A stretch of DNA of 52,874 bases from an uncultured Clostridia bacterium (GCA_949841045.1 CATKXS010000008.1:1-52874), one strand, 5' to 3'. Positions 24,043 to 32,250 are shown, counted from the first letter of the stretch. Made by a program: numbers and translations. Notes: generated by a model not told the origin, from the letters alone.

Positions 24043-25494
24043 ATGAACTACAAACTTGAAAATGCGCTTTCAAATTTCAATGAGTTTTTAGATTTAAAAA
24101 AGAAATATGAAATTGCTGAAAATGATAAAGAACTTAAAGACGAATCTCCTTTTGTTAGAAGAAAGGCTGAGGAGAGGTTAAAAGAACTCAAAGACGATTT
24201 AGAGTTTTCAAAATCGAATGTCTTAGGAACGCTCGTCAATGTAAGATTTGAAAACGAAAATGATTTTGAGAGAATGAAAAATTGTATAAATTATTTAGTT
24301 GATAATAAAGCAATCAAGAGTTTTAAATCGGAGATTTTTGACTGTTTGTTTGATAACTATATGCTTATCAAAGATAATGACAAGGACGGGTCAAAAATCT
24401 TTGACTATATGGTGGAATTATCTTCGTTAGACAATGGCTTTCTAGGCTCTGAGTCAGCAAAAGAAATTTTAATCGAAGTGCTTAGAGAAGAGGCTAGAAG
24501 CGGACAGAAAAATATAATTGCCGAAAGTTATATGAATGATTATTTTGTTATTCGCCGTGCCTTTGACCAGGACGACAAAAAAGGGATGGGGCTTTTAAAA
24601 ACGGTACTTAAAGATAAAGGCATTTCAAAAGAACGCAAAGCGCAAGTTAAGTCACATTACTTTGAATACATTATTGAAAACCAAGTTGGACTTGGTAGAC
24701 GTCTAGGCGCTATTGCTCTTTCTTCTCCACTTTTATTGCCAGCTCTTGGAATTACAGCGGCAACTTTTCTCACAGGTGAAATTTTAAGATTGGCAGGAAA
24801 AGCCATTGAAAAGGGAGCGTCTTGGGTAGGCACACCATTTGATTTACTGGCAGATAAGATACTTGAAAAGGGCGAGGATAACCAGTACTTAGAAACTTTA
24901 GGTTTACTAGTTGACACTCCAAGTTATCTTGTCAACTTTGCTGGCATGACGGCAGGCGGAATTTTAAAGAAAGTTGCTGATGGTTTAGAAATTGGCGGAC
25001 TAATTTTAGCTTCTCCATTATATAAGGGTGTAAACGGGATATTCAAACTTGCTAAAGTAAGCAAGACCGAACGCTTAAAGGATTTGAAGAAAGAAGCAAT
25101 AAGTAATATTCATAATCAGTTTAAAGATGAAAATCCTAATATAAAAAATCTCTTTATTATGGACGAATCTTACAATGGCAATAAGCTTATTGTTGAAGGA
25201 TACTATGTGGTTAACGATAGAAAAGAAATAAAGAGAGAGGCCTTTATAAATGAGTATGAACTCAAGGATAATGTTTTAGATGCCATTCAAATAGACGCTG
25301 TTGCAGAAGAGGGGAATTTAAATAAATCTTTTGCATTTGCTAAGGCAGTAGTTCAAGCGACAAAAGAAAAGCCACTACATAGCGAAGTAAAACTAAAAGA
25401 GGATTACTTTCCAACAGAAGTAGATTATATTCTGCCCGATGATGAATTTGATGAAGATGGATACGATGAATATGATGAAAGCACTCTAATCTAG
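24043..25494 (+). CDS. unknown protein with Gly/Ala/Leu-rich amphitropic region
   Basis: A 483-residue protein: a charged helical N-terminal region (1-220), then a hydrophobic Gly/Ala/Leu-rich stretch (about 221-330: RLGAIALSSPLLLPALG, TAATFLTGEIL and similar) that may insert in membranes. A mixed alpha/beta domain (340-440) and an Asp/Glu-rich tail follow. ATG 24043 is preferred to ATG 24028, because AAAGGAGAGG between them is the SD. It lies 26 bp after the 22652 gene in one operon. The stop codon overlaps the terminator hairpin. Function unknown. Confidence 0.75.
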   Translation: MNYKLENALSNFNEFLDLKKKYEIAENDKELKDESPFVRRKAEERLKELKDDLEFSKSNVLGTLVNVRFENENDFERMKNCINYLVDNKAIKSFKSEIFDCLFDNYMLIKDNDKDGSKIFDYMVELSSLDNGFLGSESAKEILIEVLREEARSGQKNIIAESYMNDYFVIRRAFDQDDKKGMGLLKTVLKDKGISKERKAQVKSHYFEYIIENQVGLGRRLGAIALSSPLLLPALGITAATFLTGEILRLAGKAIEKGASWVGTPFDLLADKILEKGEDNQYLETLGLLVDTPSYLVNFAGMTAGGILKKVADGLEIGGLILASPLYKGVNGIFKLAKVSKTERLKDLKKEAISNIHNQFKDENPNIKNLFIMDESYNGNKLIVEGYYVVNDRKEIKREAFINEYELKDNVLDAIQIDAVAEEGNLNKSFAFAKAVVQATKEKPLHSEVKLKEDYFPTEVDYILPDDEFDEDGYDEYDESTLI

Positions 25495-25506
25495 AGCGCT
25501 TTTTCT
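25478..25506 (+). terminator. terminator of the 22652-24043 operon
   Basis: AGCACTCTA (25480-25488) pairs with TAGAGCGCT (25492-25500), then TTTTCTTT. The TAG of the stem is the stop codon. Confidence 0.75.
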
Positions 25507-25557
25507 TTAAAAAATTACATTATACGTCAAGTTATAAAAATAAAAATAAAATAACAA

Positions 25558-25586
25558 TTGACAAATGTTAAAATTTTATCTATAAT
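25558..25586 (+). promoter_or_regulatory. promoter of rpmH-rnpA-yidD-yidC
   Basis: TTGACA (25558-25563), 17-bp spacer, TATAAT (25581-25586). SD AAAAGGAGG follows. Confidence 0.9.
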
Positions 25587-25616
25587 TAATTAGGTTACAC
25601 TTAAAAAGGAGGAGTT

Positions 25617-25751
25617 ATGAAGAGAACTTATCAGCCAAAGAAAAGACAGAGAAGTAAAGTTCACGGTTTTAGAGAAAGAATGAGAACCACAAGTGGAAGA
25701 AAAGTTTTAAAAAGAAGAAGAAATCGTGGAAGAAAAAAATTGTCTGCTTAA
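25617..25751 (+). CDS. rpmH: 50S ribosomal protein L34
   Basis: A 44-residue, very basic protein: [18 protein letters not shown] at the N-terminus, then [24 protein letters not shown] at the C-terminus. This is the complete L34 pattern at the usual length. It binds 23S rRNA in the large subunit. The ATG follows AAAGGAGG. Its last 26 bases overlap the rnpA frame, so translation of the two is probably coupled. Confidence 0.98.
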   Translation: MKRTYQPKKRQRSKVHGFRERMRTTSGRKVLKRRRNRGRKKLSA

Positions 25752-26088
25752 AGAAAAAAATGACCATAGACTAAAAAAAAATAGTCAGTTTAATTTTATC
25801 TATCGTAAGGGCGAGCGCACGTCAACTAAACACTTTTCGCTTTATACTGTAAAAAGCAAATATAATAATTCCAAGATTGGATTCACTGTTTCTAAGAAAG
25901 TTGGAAAGGCGTGGGCAAGAAACAAACTTAAAAGAAGAATGAGAGAAATTGTTAGACGTGAAAAACTTTTGGCAGGCGGACATAATTACATTTTGCAAGC
26001 CAAAATCGGCGCGGCAGAACTTGATTTCAATGAAATAAAAAGACAGATAATGACAGTTTTTTCAAAAGGTAAAAGGGTTGAAGGTTAG
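25726..26088 (+). CDS. rnpA: ribonuclease P protein component
   Basis: A 120-residue basic protein. [15 protein letters not shown] near residue 15 and the RNR-type motif [17 protein letters not shown] at 63-79 are the RnpA signatures. It binds the RNase P RNA and helps remove tRNA 5' leaders. The predicted start is GTG 25726 inside rpmH; a shorter start within the first 15 codons cannot be excluded, since conserved sequence begins near residue 14. Downstream yidD overlaps its stop. Confidence 0.94.
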   Translation: MEEKNCLLKEKNDHRLKKNSQFNFIYRKGERTSTKHFSLYTVKSKYNNSKIGFTVSKKVGKAWARNKLKRRMREIVRREKLLAGGHNYILQAKIGAAELDFNEIKRQIMTVFSKGKRVEG

Positions 26089-26356
26089 TAAAATATTTTT
26101 TAGCTCGTTTACCTTTATTTTAAAACTGCCTATTTATTTCTATAAAGGTCTTATTTCTCCATTTCTTAATCACTCTTGCAGATTTTATCCAACCTGTTCA
26201 AATTATTTTATTGACGCAATCGGACAGTTTGGCTTAAAAGGATTTGTGATTGGCACAAAGAGAATTTTAAGGTGCCGTCCATCTAAAGATAAAAATAACA
26301 ATGGTTATGACCCAATTCCCATAAATATTAAAGGAGATGCAAAATGGCTATTTTAA
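26078..26356 (+). CDS. yidD: membrane protein insertion efficiency factor YidD
   Basis: A 92-residue YidD/DUF37 protein. It has PIYFYKGLISPFLN near the N-terminus and the conserved core CRFYPTCSNYFIDAI, then GTKRILRCRP. It aids YidC-dependent insertion of inner-membrane proteins. The TTG start at 26078 lies inside rnpA and the stop lies inside yidC, so the three genes are translationally linked. Confidence 0.94.
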   Translation: MKVSKIFFSSFTFILKLPIYFYKGLISPFLNHSCRFYPTCSNYFIDAIGQFGLKGFVIGTKRILRCRPSKDKNNNGYDPIPINIKGDAKWLF

Positions 26357-27762
26357 GTAGCATACTATCTGTTACCGAGCCACATGGTTTTTGGATAACA
26401 ATAATTAAAGCCTTTGAAGGCGTAACAAAAAATTATGTTCTTGCAATCATCTTCTTGACTGTGGTGATAAAGCTCATCACAGGGCTTATTGTGGATACTT
26501 TTTCTAAGTATAATTCTCAAAACATGAGCGTTCTTCAAGCGAAGGCAGCGCCAGCTATTGAAAAGATTAAAGAAAAGTACGCCTCACAGCCACAAGTGAT
26601 GCAACAAAAACAAAATGAAGTTTATAGAAAATATTATGGCAAGAGCTATTACGCTGGGTGCTTCATGACTATGATTGTCATGGTGCTCAACCTTGTAATA
26701 TTCTTCACCTTGTTCTCAGGACTTAATACAATGTCCGCTTACAAGATTGCTCAAAACTATGACAACCTCAAATATACATACACAAACAGCTTGAATGTCG
26801 TTGACAGTTTTTTAAACAACGGCCAAGAATCACAAGAGGACAAGCTCGCTTACCTTCGCGATTATGAGAATATAAGTTTTGTATTGGGAGAAGACGGTGA
26901 GGGCAACAAAACAATCTCACTGGTCTACAAGGATAAAAACTCTGAAGACATCGAAAAAATACTCGCAACTGAAATTTACAAAGTTGACTTTAGTTCAACT
27001 ATTGAAGTCCCACCAACTGAAGAGGGCGGTGAGGCAACAACCAAAAAGATTACAAACAATGAAAACATAATCAAGCTCATAGAAGAGTATTTCCCAGTTT
27101 ATGCCGAAGGCGAAGAGGAGGGCTCAAAAGAGATTATTATCGACTATGAGAGGGTGCCAAACGGCGAGGGCGAAGAAGAAGTTAAACCTATCTATCTTTC
27201 AACCGTTTTAAACAAACTTCTTACTAAAGAAGTGGTCAAAGTTTATGACATGAATAAGGAAAGCTTTTTGTGGATTAAGAACATTTGGATTGCCGATTCA
27301 CCACTCAATAAATCAATCGTAAGTTTTAATTCGCTTAAGAGCCAAGTTGGAAAGAATAAATTTGAAGATAAAGAAGAAGTTATCTATAACGCATTCATGC
27401 CAGAACTTAAGGCAGAGCGAAATCAAACAAATGGTTACTTCATATTGTCAATCTTATGTATTGCAGTATCTTTCCTTACAATGTTTCTTACTAAGTTCTA
27501 TAACAAACGTAAAAATCAAAAGAAAGGCTTGCCAACAACGCCTCAAGCGCAGGGCAAGTGGGCTCAAATTGTCGTTCCTATAATCATGGGCGTATTTGCG
27601 CTGTTCTATAACAGTGTGTTCGCAATCTATATGCTTACAAGCCAAATCGTATCTTGTGTACTTCTTTATCCTCAGCTTATGTTTGTTGACTATTTAATTG
27701 ACAAGAAAAGAGATAAGAAAGATAAAGACACACCAGAGGTCGAATATTCAAGAAAGTTTTAA
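26344..27762 (+). CDS. yidC: membrane protein insertase YidC/OxaI with enlarged loop
   Basis: A 472-residue YidC/Oxa1/Alb3 insertase. Membrane segments are near 30-52 (YVLAIIFLTVVIKLITGLI), 105-130 (MTMIVMVLNLVIFFTLFSG), 367-387 and 410-450. The usual Arg in the hydrophilic groove is Lys here (TVVIKL). The loop at about 135-350 is far larger than in typical Gram-positive YidC and very acidic (stretches of Glu/Gly). No lipobox is visible at the N-terminus. SD AAAGGAG, 13 bp overlap with yidD. The role is insertion and folding of membrane proteins. Confidence 0.92.
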   Translation: MAILSSILSVTEPHGFWITIIKAFEGVTKNYVLAIIFLTVVIKLITGLIVDTFSKYNSQNMSVLQAKAAPAIEKIKEKYASQPQVMQQKQNEVYRKYYGKSYYAGCFMTMIVMVLNLVIFFTLFSGLNTMSAYKIAQNYDNLKYTYTNSLNVVDSFLNNGQESQEDKLAYLRDYENISFVLGEDGEGNKTISLVYKDKNSEDIEKILATEIYKVDFSSTIEVPPTEEGGEATTKKITNNENIIKLIEEYFPVYAEGEEEGSKEIIIDYERVPNGEGEEEVKPIYLSTVLNKLLTKEVVKVYDMNKESFLWIKNIWIADSPLNKSIVSFNSLKSQVGKNKFEDKEEVIYNAFMPELKAERNQTNGYFILSILCIAVSFLTMFLTKFYNKRKNQKKGLPTTPQAQGKWAQIVVPIIMGVFALFYNSVFAIYMLTSQIVSCVLLYPQLMFVDYLIDKKRDKKDKDTPEVEYSRKF

Positions 27763-27782
27763 TCATTACTACTAAAGAATGT

Positions 27783-27812
27783 TTGACAGAGATAAATAGA
27801 TTTTGTTAAAAT
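27783..27812 (+). promoter_or_regulatory. promoter of jag
   Basis: TTGACA (27783-27788), 18-bp spacer, TAAAAT (27807-27812). Confidence 0.65.
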
Positions 27813-27860
27813 AGAAGAGAATAATATCGGGCAAAAATAGTCCCGAAATGGAGGGAGAAA

Positions 27861-28643
27861 ATGTTATCAGCAGAAGGAACAGGAAGAAATATTGAACAAG
27901 CCATTGAAAATGCTCTTTTTGAACTTAAGGCAACAAGAGAAGATGTGGATATTAAGATTTTAAGCGAGGGCGGACTCTTTAAAAAAGCTAAGGTTGTTGT
28001 AACAATCTCAGATGACGCTAGGGCTAAATATGAAAAGAAAGCTAGCGCTAAAGCAAAGGAAGAAAAAGAAGAGAAAAAAGAAATTAAAGAAGCGGTAAAG
28101 ACTGAGAAGAAAGAAGAAAAAGCCGCCGCAAAAGAAGCTAAAAAAGAAGAAAAGGAAGCTGTAAAAGAAGAGGCTGAATCTTCTAAAGAAGAAAGAGTTG
28201 ACGTTGAAATGGAAGCAATTGAATTCTTAGAGGGCCTTTTCAAAGCGGCAGGAAAGGAAGTTGAAATCAAAACCAGCGAAGATGATAAGTATATCACTTA
28301 CTCAGTTGAGGGCGACGACCTTGGCGATATGATAGGTCATCATGGCGATTGCTACTATGCAATCAATAGACTTTTGTCTGCCGTTACTGGCAAACATGAA
28401 AAAAGACTTCTTCTTGACATTGGTGGCTATCGCCAAAAGAGAGAGGAAACATTATCGGCACTCGCAAAAAGAACTGCTGACAAAGTTGCAAAGTCTGGCA
28501 GATACTCAAGACTTGACCCAATGAACCCTAGTGATAGACGTATCATTCATGCAGCTCTAGCTGATGATGACCGCGTTGTTACTCTCAGTAAAGGTGAAGA
28601 CCCAAAACGTTATGTTATGATTTTCCCAAAAGACGAGAACTAA
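27861..28643 (+). CDS. jag: RNA-binding protein Jag/KhpB (Jag-N, KH, R3H)
   Basis: A 260-residue protein. The Jag-N domain is at residues 1-50 (EGTGRNIEQAIENAL...GGLFKKAKV). A Lys/Glu/Ala-rich linker occupies about 52-115, a KH domain about 120-190 (with GDMIGHHGDCYYAINRLL at the GxxG position), and an R3H domain about 195-258 (RLDPMNPSDRRIIH). KhpB-type proteins bind RNA and affect cell division and envelope synthesis. GGAGGGAG precedes the ATG. It sits in the usual place after yidC but has its own promoter. Confidence 0.94.
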   Translation: MLSAEGTGRNIEQAIENALFELKATREDVDIKILSEGGLFKKAKVVVTISDDARAKYEKKASAKAKEEKEEKKEIKEAVKTEKKEEKAAAKEAKKEEKEAVKEEAESSKEERVDVEMEAIEFLEGLFKAAGKEVEIKTSEDDKYITYSVEGDDLGDMIGHHGDCYYAINRLLSAVTGKHEKRLLLDIGGYRQKREETLSALAKRTADKVAKSGRYSRLDPMNPSDRRIIHAALADDDRVVTLSKGEDPKRYVMIFPKDEN

Positions 28644-28699
28644 GGCGAGTCTGCTACTTAAACTTGTTAATCGGCGATAAATCGCAAAACTATTAAATT

Positions 28700-28733
28700 A
28701 AAAAAAAGATGAGAATTTATCTCATCTTTTTTA
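28700..28733. terminator. bidirectional terminator between jag and the 28731 gene
   Basis: AAAAAGATGAGA (28703-28714) and TCTCATCTTTTT (28720-28731) form a 12-bp stem with A- and T-runs on both sides, so it serves both converging genes. Confidence 0.88.
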
Positions 28734-29252
28734 GTTTAAACCTATGTCTAACTCAATAAGCTCAGCCTCAAATTGTTTATTTTCTTTTTCTAGTTTGTTT
28801 AAATATCTAATATCCCTTAAAGGTAACTTTGTGTTTTTCATAAGTAGTTTAAAAAAATCAACACCACTTTTGGAGAAATTTAGAACAATGCTGAATGTAA
28901 AGGCTCTTGATTTTTCGCTATGTAATGGATTCATAAAGATTTTAAAGGCTTTTTTATAATCATGCTCAATCTCAATGGATTTCATCATTTTAAGAGCTTC
29001 GTCAACTTCAAAACCATTTAAAGAGCCCTCGCTTCTAAGATGCACACACTTTATCCATAAGCTGGTCTTTTGTGGATAAATGTATTTTAGACCTTCATTT
29101 ACTCTCTCAATAATCTTATCAAGAATTTCATCTTCACTGTCATTTTCGTCCTCGAAATTTTCTTCGGCAGGTTGTTTGTTTAGCCAGCGTTGAAGCGCCT
29201 TGTTTTGTTTTAATTCATTTTCTTCTTTTAGCGTACGTTTCTCAGCTTTCAT
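28731..29252 (-). CDS. unknown charged protein beside dnaA
   Basis: A 173-residue soluble, charged protein with an acidic segment near 30-45 (EENFEDENDSEDE) and helical remainder. No known domain. AAGGAG lies upstream of the ATG on the minus strand, with a good promoter behind it. It sits immediately downstream of dnaA in the same orientation but is separated by terminators. Two DnaA-box-like sequences fall inside it. Remote similarity to a replication factor such as a DnaD-like C-terminal domain is conceivable (hydrophobic spacing only) but is not shown. Confidence 0.72.
   Translation of the reverse strand: MKAEKRTLKEENELKQNKALQRWLNKQPAEENFEDENDSEDEILDKIIERVNEGLKYIYPQKTSLWIKCVHLRSEGSLNGFEVDEALKMMKSIEIEHDYKKAFKIFMNPLHSEKSRAFTFSIVLNFSKSGVDFFKLLMKNTKLPLRDIRYLNKLEKENKQFEAELIELDIGLN
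29051..29079. promoter_or_regulatory. inverted pair of DnaA-box-like 9-mers
   Basis: TTATCCATA (29051-29059, one mismatch to TTATCCACA) and TGTGGATAA (29071-29079, exact reverse complement of the box). They lie 11 bp apart inside the 28731 gene. Confidence 0.45.
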
Positions 29253-29282
29253 AAAAGCTCTCCTTAAGTATCTCTTACTTTA

Positions 29283-29310
29283 AGTATAACAGAGGGGAGG
29301 CAAAAGTCAA
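29283..29310 (-). promoter_or_regulatory. promoter of the 28731 gene
   Basis: On the minus strand, TTGACT (29310-29305), 16-bp spacer, TATACT (29288-29283). Confidence 0.72.
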
Positions 29311-29505
29311 CAAAAAAATCAGAATATTAGAAAAAAGTTTTGAATATTTGATAGCCCAAGTATAAGTTAATGATATTATAAAACGCGCAATAAATTTTGT
29401 GTCGTATTTCGTGCCTAAAAAGCTTAAGGCTCTAATGAACGAAAAAATGTATTTTCAAGAACGATTGCGCCAAAATATAATGATTTTATGTGATTGTCAG
29501 CTTTC

Positions 29506-29526
29506 AAAAAAAGAGCCTTAGGCTTT
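29506..29526 (-). terminator. second terminator downstream of dnaA
   Basis: On the minus strand, AGCC TAA GGCT followed by T7. It would stop dnaA read-through before the 28731 promoter. Confidence 0.65.
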
Positions 29527-29596
29527 ATTAAAAAGTTAAATTTGTTTGAAAGCATGAACAGGCAAAGTGCAAAAAACTTATATAAATGTTGACTAA

Positions 29597-29620
29597 AATA
29601 AAAAAAGAGCATAATGCTCT
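29597..29620 (-). terminator. terminator of dnaA
   Basis: AGAGCATAATGCTCT (29606-29620) with a T-rich run on the minus strand. The TAG stop codon of dnaA overlaps the stem. Confidence 0.82.
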
Positions 29621-30971
29621 ATTTTTCTGATAACATCTTTTTGATTTCACTTACAAAGCTTTGCATTTTGTGTGAGGTTTTGAGTTCGCTAGAAATTTTG
29701 TCGCGTGAGTGCATGATGGTTGTGTGGTCACGTCCGCCAAAGATTTTGCCAATTGATACAAGAGGAATTTCCAAAATTTCATTTATGAGATATATGGCAA
29801 TCATTCTTGGTTCAACAACTTCCTTACTTTTCTTTTTGCCTATAATATCTTGGCGAGTGATGTCAAAGTATTTACAAACTGCGTCAATAATGTCGTCCGC
29901 AACAATACCTTCATTTTTTTCTTCTTCAAGTTGACCATTGAAAGCCTCATAAGCCTCTTCCATAGTGGCTGAAGGCTTACTTGAAAGGTCGGCAAGGAAA
30001 TGCACTTTTGCCAGCATTCCTTCAAGTTCACGAACATTCGAGTTCACACGCTCGGCTATATAATCAATTACGTCATCATCTATTGAATATTTTTCTATCT
30101 GACATTTCTTTCTTAAGATTGCAATTCTTGTTTCAAGTTCAGGGTGTTGGATGTCTTGAATAAGACCGCTTGTGAAACGACTGCGAAGTCTTTCGGCTAA
30201 GGTCTCAATTTCCTTAGGTGGTCGGTCAGATGTGATAATAATCTGTTTTGAATTTTGATAAAGCTCATTAAAAGTGTGGAAGAATTCTTCTTGGGTTGAT
30301 GTTTTCTTTGATATAAATTGAATATCATCAACCATAAGCACGTCTAGATTGCGATATTTTGTTCTAAATTCAAGCACAGCTTTGTTTTTTGCTGGTGAAC
30401 CAAGAGACTCGATATAGTCGTTTGCGAACTGTTCGCAAGTTACATATAAAACATTAAGGGTTGGAAAGTATTCCTTATAATAGTTGCCAATTGCATGAAG
30501 AAGGTGAGTTTTGCCAAGTCCAGAGCCACCATAGATAAAGAGGGGATTGAATTTGACGCCAGAGTGCTCAGCAACAGCGCGACAAGCAGTGTAAACAAAC
30601 TTATTTGAGTCGCCTACGACAAAGTTATCAAAGGTATATTTTGGATTGAAAGGATTTTTTGAAACAACCACTTCTTTTTCAGAATTCTTATCACCATGAA
30701 GACTTATATATTCAATTTCTTCAGAAGGGTCAAGAATTTCTATCAATAAATCAGCACCAAAAATATCAGTTACAGCAGAAGACAATTTGTCAAAATAGTT
30801 GCGAGATAACTGATTTTTTGCTGAAGTTGTATTTGCGGCAAGAATTAATGTCTTGTTGTCAACAAAATCGACTACCTTCAATGGCTTAAACCACATAACA
30901 AACGAAACGTTTGAAACGATAAGTTCAAGTTTATCAAGTACGGCTTTCCAAAGCGTTGTTAAATCTTTCAT
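29619..30971 (-). CDS. dnaA: chromosomal replication initiator protein DnaA
   Basis: A 450-residue full-length DnaA. Domain I is at residues 1-80 (LWKAVLDKL...WFKPLKVV), with a short domain II. The AAA+ domain III has Walker A GGSGLGKT (148-155) and Walker B VLMVDDIQ (211-218). Domain IV carries the signature GGRDHTTIMH (about 412-421), which contacts the DnaA box. It opens oriC. AAAAGGA precedes the ATG. Unusually, dnaN is not downstream, and recF is divergent rather than in the same operon. Confidence 0.98.
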   Translation of the reverse strand: MKDLTTLWKAVLDKLELIVSNVSFVMWFKPLKVVDFVDNKTLILAANTTSAKNQLSRNYFDKLSSAVTDIFGADLLIEILDPSEEIEYISLHGDKNSEKEVVVSKNPFNPKYTFDNFVVGDSNKFVYTACRAVAEHSGVKFNPLFIYGGSGLGKTHLLHAIGNYYKEYFPTLNVLYVTCEQFANDYIESLGSPAKNKAVLEFRTKYRNLDVLMVDDIQFISKKTSTQEEFFHTFNELYQNSKQIIITSDRPPKEIETLAERLRSRFTSGLIQDIQHPELETRIAILRKKCQIEKYSIDDDVIDYIAERVNSNVRELEGMLAKVHFLADLSSKPSATMEEAYEAFNGQLEEEKNEGIVADDIIDAVCKYFDITRQDIIGKKKSKEVVEPRMIAIYLINEILEIPLVSIGKIFGGRDHTTIMHSRDKISSELKTSHKMQSFVSEIKKMLSEK

Positions 30972-31005
30972 AATTTTTCCTTTTGATTTTGCAATATTAT
31001 TTTCT

Positions 31006-31025
31006 ATAAAAAGAGCCTAAGGCTC
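31006..31025 (-). terminator. terminator-like hairpin in the dnaA leader
   Basis: GAGCC TAA GGCTC-type stem (31013-31025) followed on the minus strand by TTTTTATA, between the predicted dnaA start point (about 31030) and the dnaA ATG. It may attenuate transcription or stabilise the 5' end. Confidence 0.5.
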
Positions 31026-31036
31026 AGCATGTTTTA

Positions 31037-31065
31037 AGTATAACCAACTCGCCCCAAAAAGTCAA
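31037..31065 (-). promoter_or_regulatory. promoter of dnaA
   Basis: On the minus strand, TTGACT (31065-31060), 17-bp spacer, TATACT (31042-31037). Leader of about 58 nt. No DnaA box overlaps it. Confidence 0.82.
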
Positions 31066-31107
31066 GTAAGAGTGACTTTAATTTTGCTATAATATTTTTA
31101 AAAAAGA

Positions 31108-31136
31108 TTGTAAAATGATATTAAATTTGCTAAAAT
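31108..31136 (+). promoter_or_regulatory. promoter giving a leaderless recF mRNA
   Basis: TTGTAA (31108-31113), 17-bp spacer, TAAAAT (31131-31136). The start point falls on the recF ATG (31143); no SD is present. Confidence 0.55.
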
Positions 31137-31142
31137 ATATCT

Positions 31143-32213
31143 ATGCAGTTAAAAAGCCTAACGCTGAAAGATTTTCGTACTTACAAAAACTCAAAGTTTG
31201 AATTTTCACCACAGGTAAATGTCATTGTCGGAAAAAATGCAATCGGCAAGACGAATATACTTGAGGCTATCTTTTTTATGGTCATTGGCAAGAGTTTTCG
31301 TACTTCAAAAGAAAACGAAGTTATTCGTTGGCAGGAGAGCGGTGCTTATATTTGTGGGGAATTTGCCAGAAAATATCGAGATGTCAAAGTTGAGGCTTTT
31401 TTTAATAGCGAGCATAAAAAATCAATCAAACTTGATGGCATTGGTATAAAACGAATGGGTGAACTCTTGGGGAGCGTCAATGCAGTTTTCTTTTCGCCAG
31501 ATGAACTGAGGCTTGTTAAAAATAGCCCTGAAGAGCGAAGAAGATTTATGAATATTATTTTAAGCCAGACCAACAAGAGATACTTCTATCTTCTTGGACG
31601 ATATGATAAAGTGCTTGCAAATCGAAACAAACTTTTAAAGACAAGTCGAGACATCAAGGTCCTTAGCGAAACAATTGATATTTGGAACAGGGCTCTTGTC
31701 GACCTTGCAGAAAAGATTTATTTGGAGAGAAGAAAGTTGATTGAAGAACTTTCGCCATACGCTGAAAAAGCTCAAGATTATTTGTCGGGTGGCAAGGAAA
31801 AGGTAAAACTTGTCTATAAGAGTTCTTTTGACGGGGACGATTATGGCGAGAAGATGCTGAAAGGACTTGAGAAAAATATTGAGAAAGATTTTAAACTTGG
31901 CTATACAACTCTTGGTGTTCATAGAGATGAAATTGACTTTTATCTCAATGGGGTTGAAGTTAAAAGCTACGGCTCGCAAGGACAACAAAGGACTGTCGCA
32001 CTTGCGCTCAAGCTCGCCGAACTGGAGATAATTAAAACCCGAGTTGGAGAAGAGCCGCTGCTTCTACTTGATGACGTATTTAGCGAACTTGATGCGTCAA
32101 GACGACATAAACTTATAAAGTTTACTTCTAAAGCTCAAACTATAATCACTTGCACCGAATTTGATGAAGTGGACATTCCTTGTAATATTATAAAACTTCA
32201 AAAAGATAATTAA
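31143..32213 (+). CDS. recF: DNA replication and repair protein RecF
   Basis: A 356-residue SMC-like ATPase. It opens with L.DFRTY typical of RecF. Walker A is GKNAIGKT (30-37), the signature motif is SYGSQGQQRTVALALKLAE, and Walker B is LLLLDDVFSELD near the C-terminus. It loads RecA at gaps together with RecO and RecR. It normally sits after dnaN; here it is divergent from dnaA with only 171 bp between. The predicted mRNA is leaderless. A terminator follows 10 bp after the stop. Confidence 0.96.
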   Translation: MQLKSLTLKDFRTYKNSKFEFSPQVNVIVGKNAIGKTNILEAIFFMVIGKSFRTSKENEVIRWQESGAYICGEFARKYRDVKVEAFFNSEHKKSIKLDGIGIKRMGELLGSVNAVFFSPDELRLVKNSPEERRRFMNIILSQTNKRYFYLLGRYDKVLANRNKLLKTSRDIKVLSETIDIWNRALVDLAEKIYLERRKLIEELSPYAEKAQDYLSGGKEKVKLVYKSSFDGDDYGEKMLKGLEKNIEKDFKLGYTTLGVHRDEIDFYLNGVEVKSYGSQGQQRTVALALKLAELEIIKTRVGEEPLLLLDDVFSELDASRRHKLIKFTSKAQTIITCTEFDEVDIPCNIIKLQKDN

Positions 32214-32221
32214 TTTAAAAT

Positions 32222-32250
32222 AAAAGACACCTAAGTGGTGTCTTTTTTTA
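32222..32250. terminator. bidirectional terminator after recF
   Basis: AAAAGACACC pairs with GGTGTCTTTT around TAAGT, with T7 on the plus strand and TTTTATTTT on the minus strand. It also serves the converging lipoprotein gene. Confidence 0.85.

Larger units (their letters stand above)
29253..29596. other. 366-bp gap between the 28731 gene and dnaA
   Basis: It holds the promoter of the 28731 gene, a minus-strand hairpin with T7 (29506-29526) and a weaker one near 29418-29432. No gene supported and no DnaA boxes seen. Confidence 0.6.

Noticed and set aside
30972-31142. oriC in the dnaA-recF gap
   Set aside because: No DnaA boxes or GATC/AT-rich 13-mer arrays were found; only two promoters and a hairpin.
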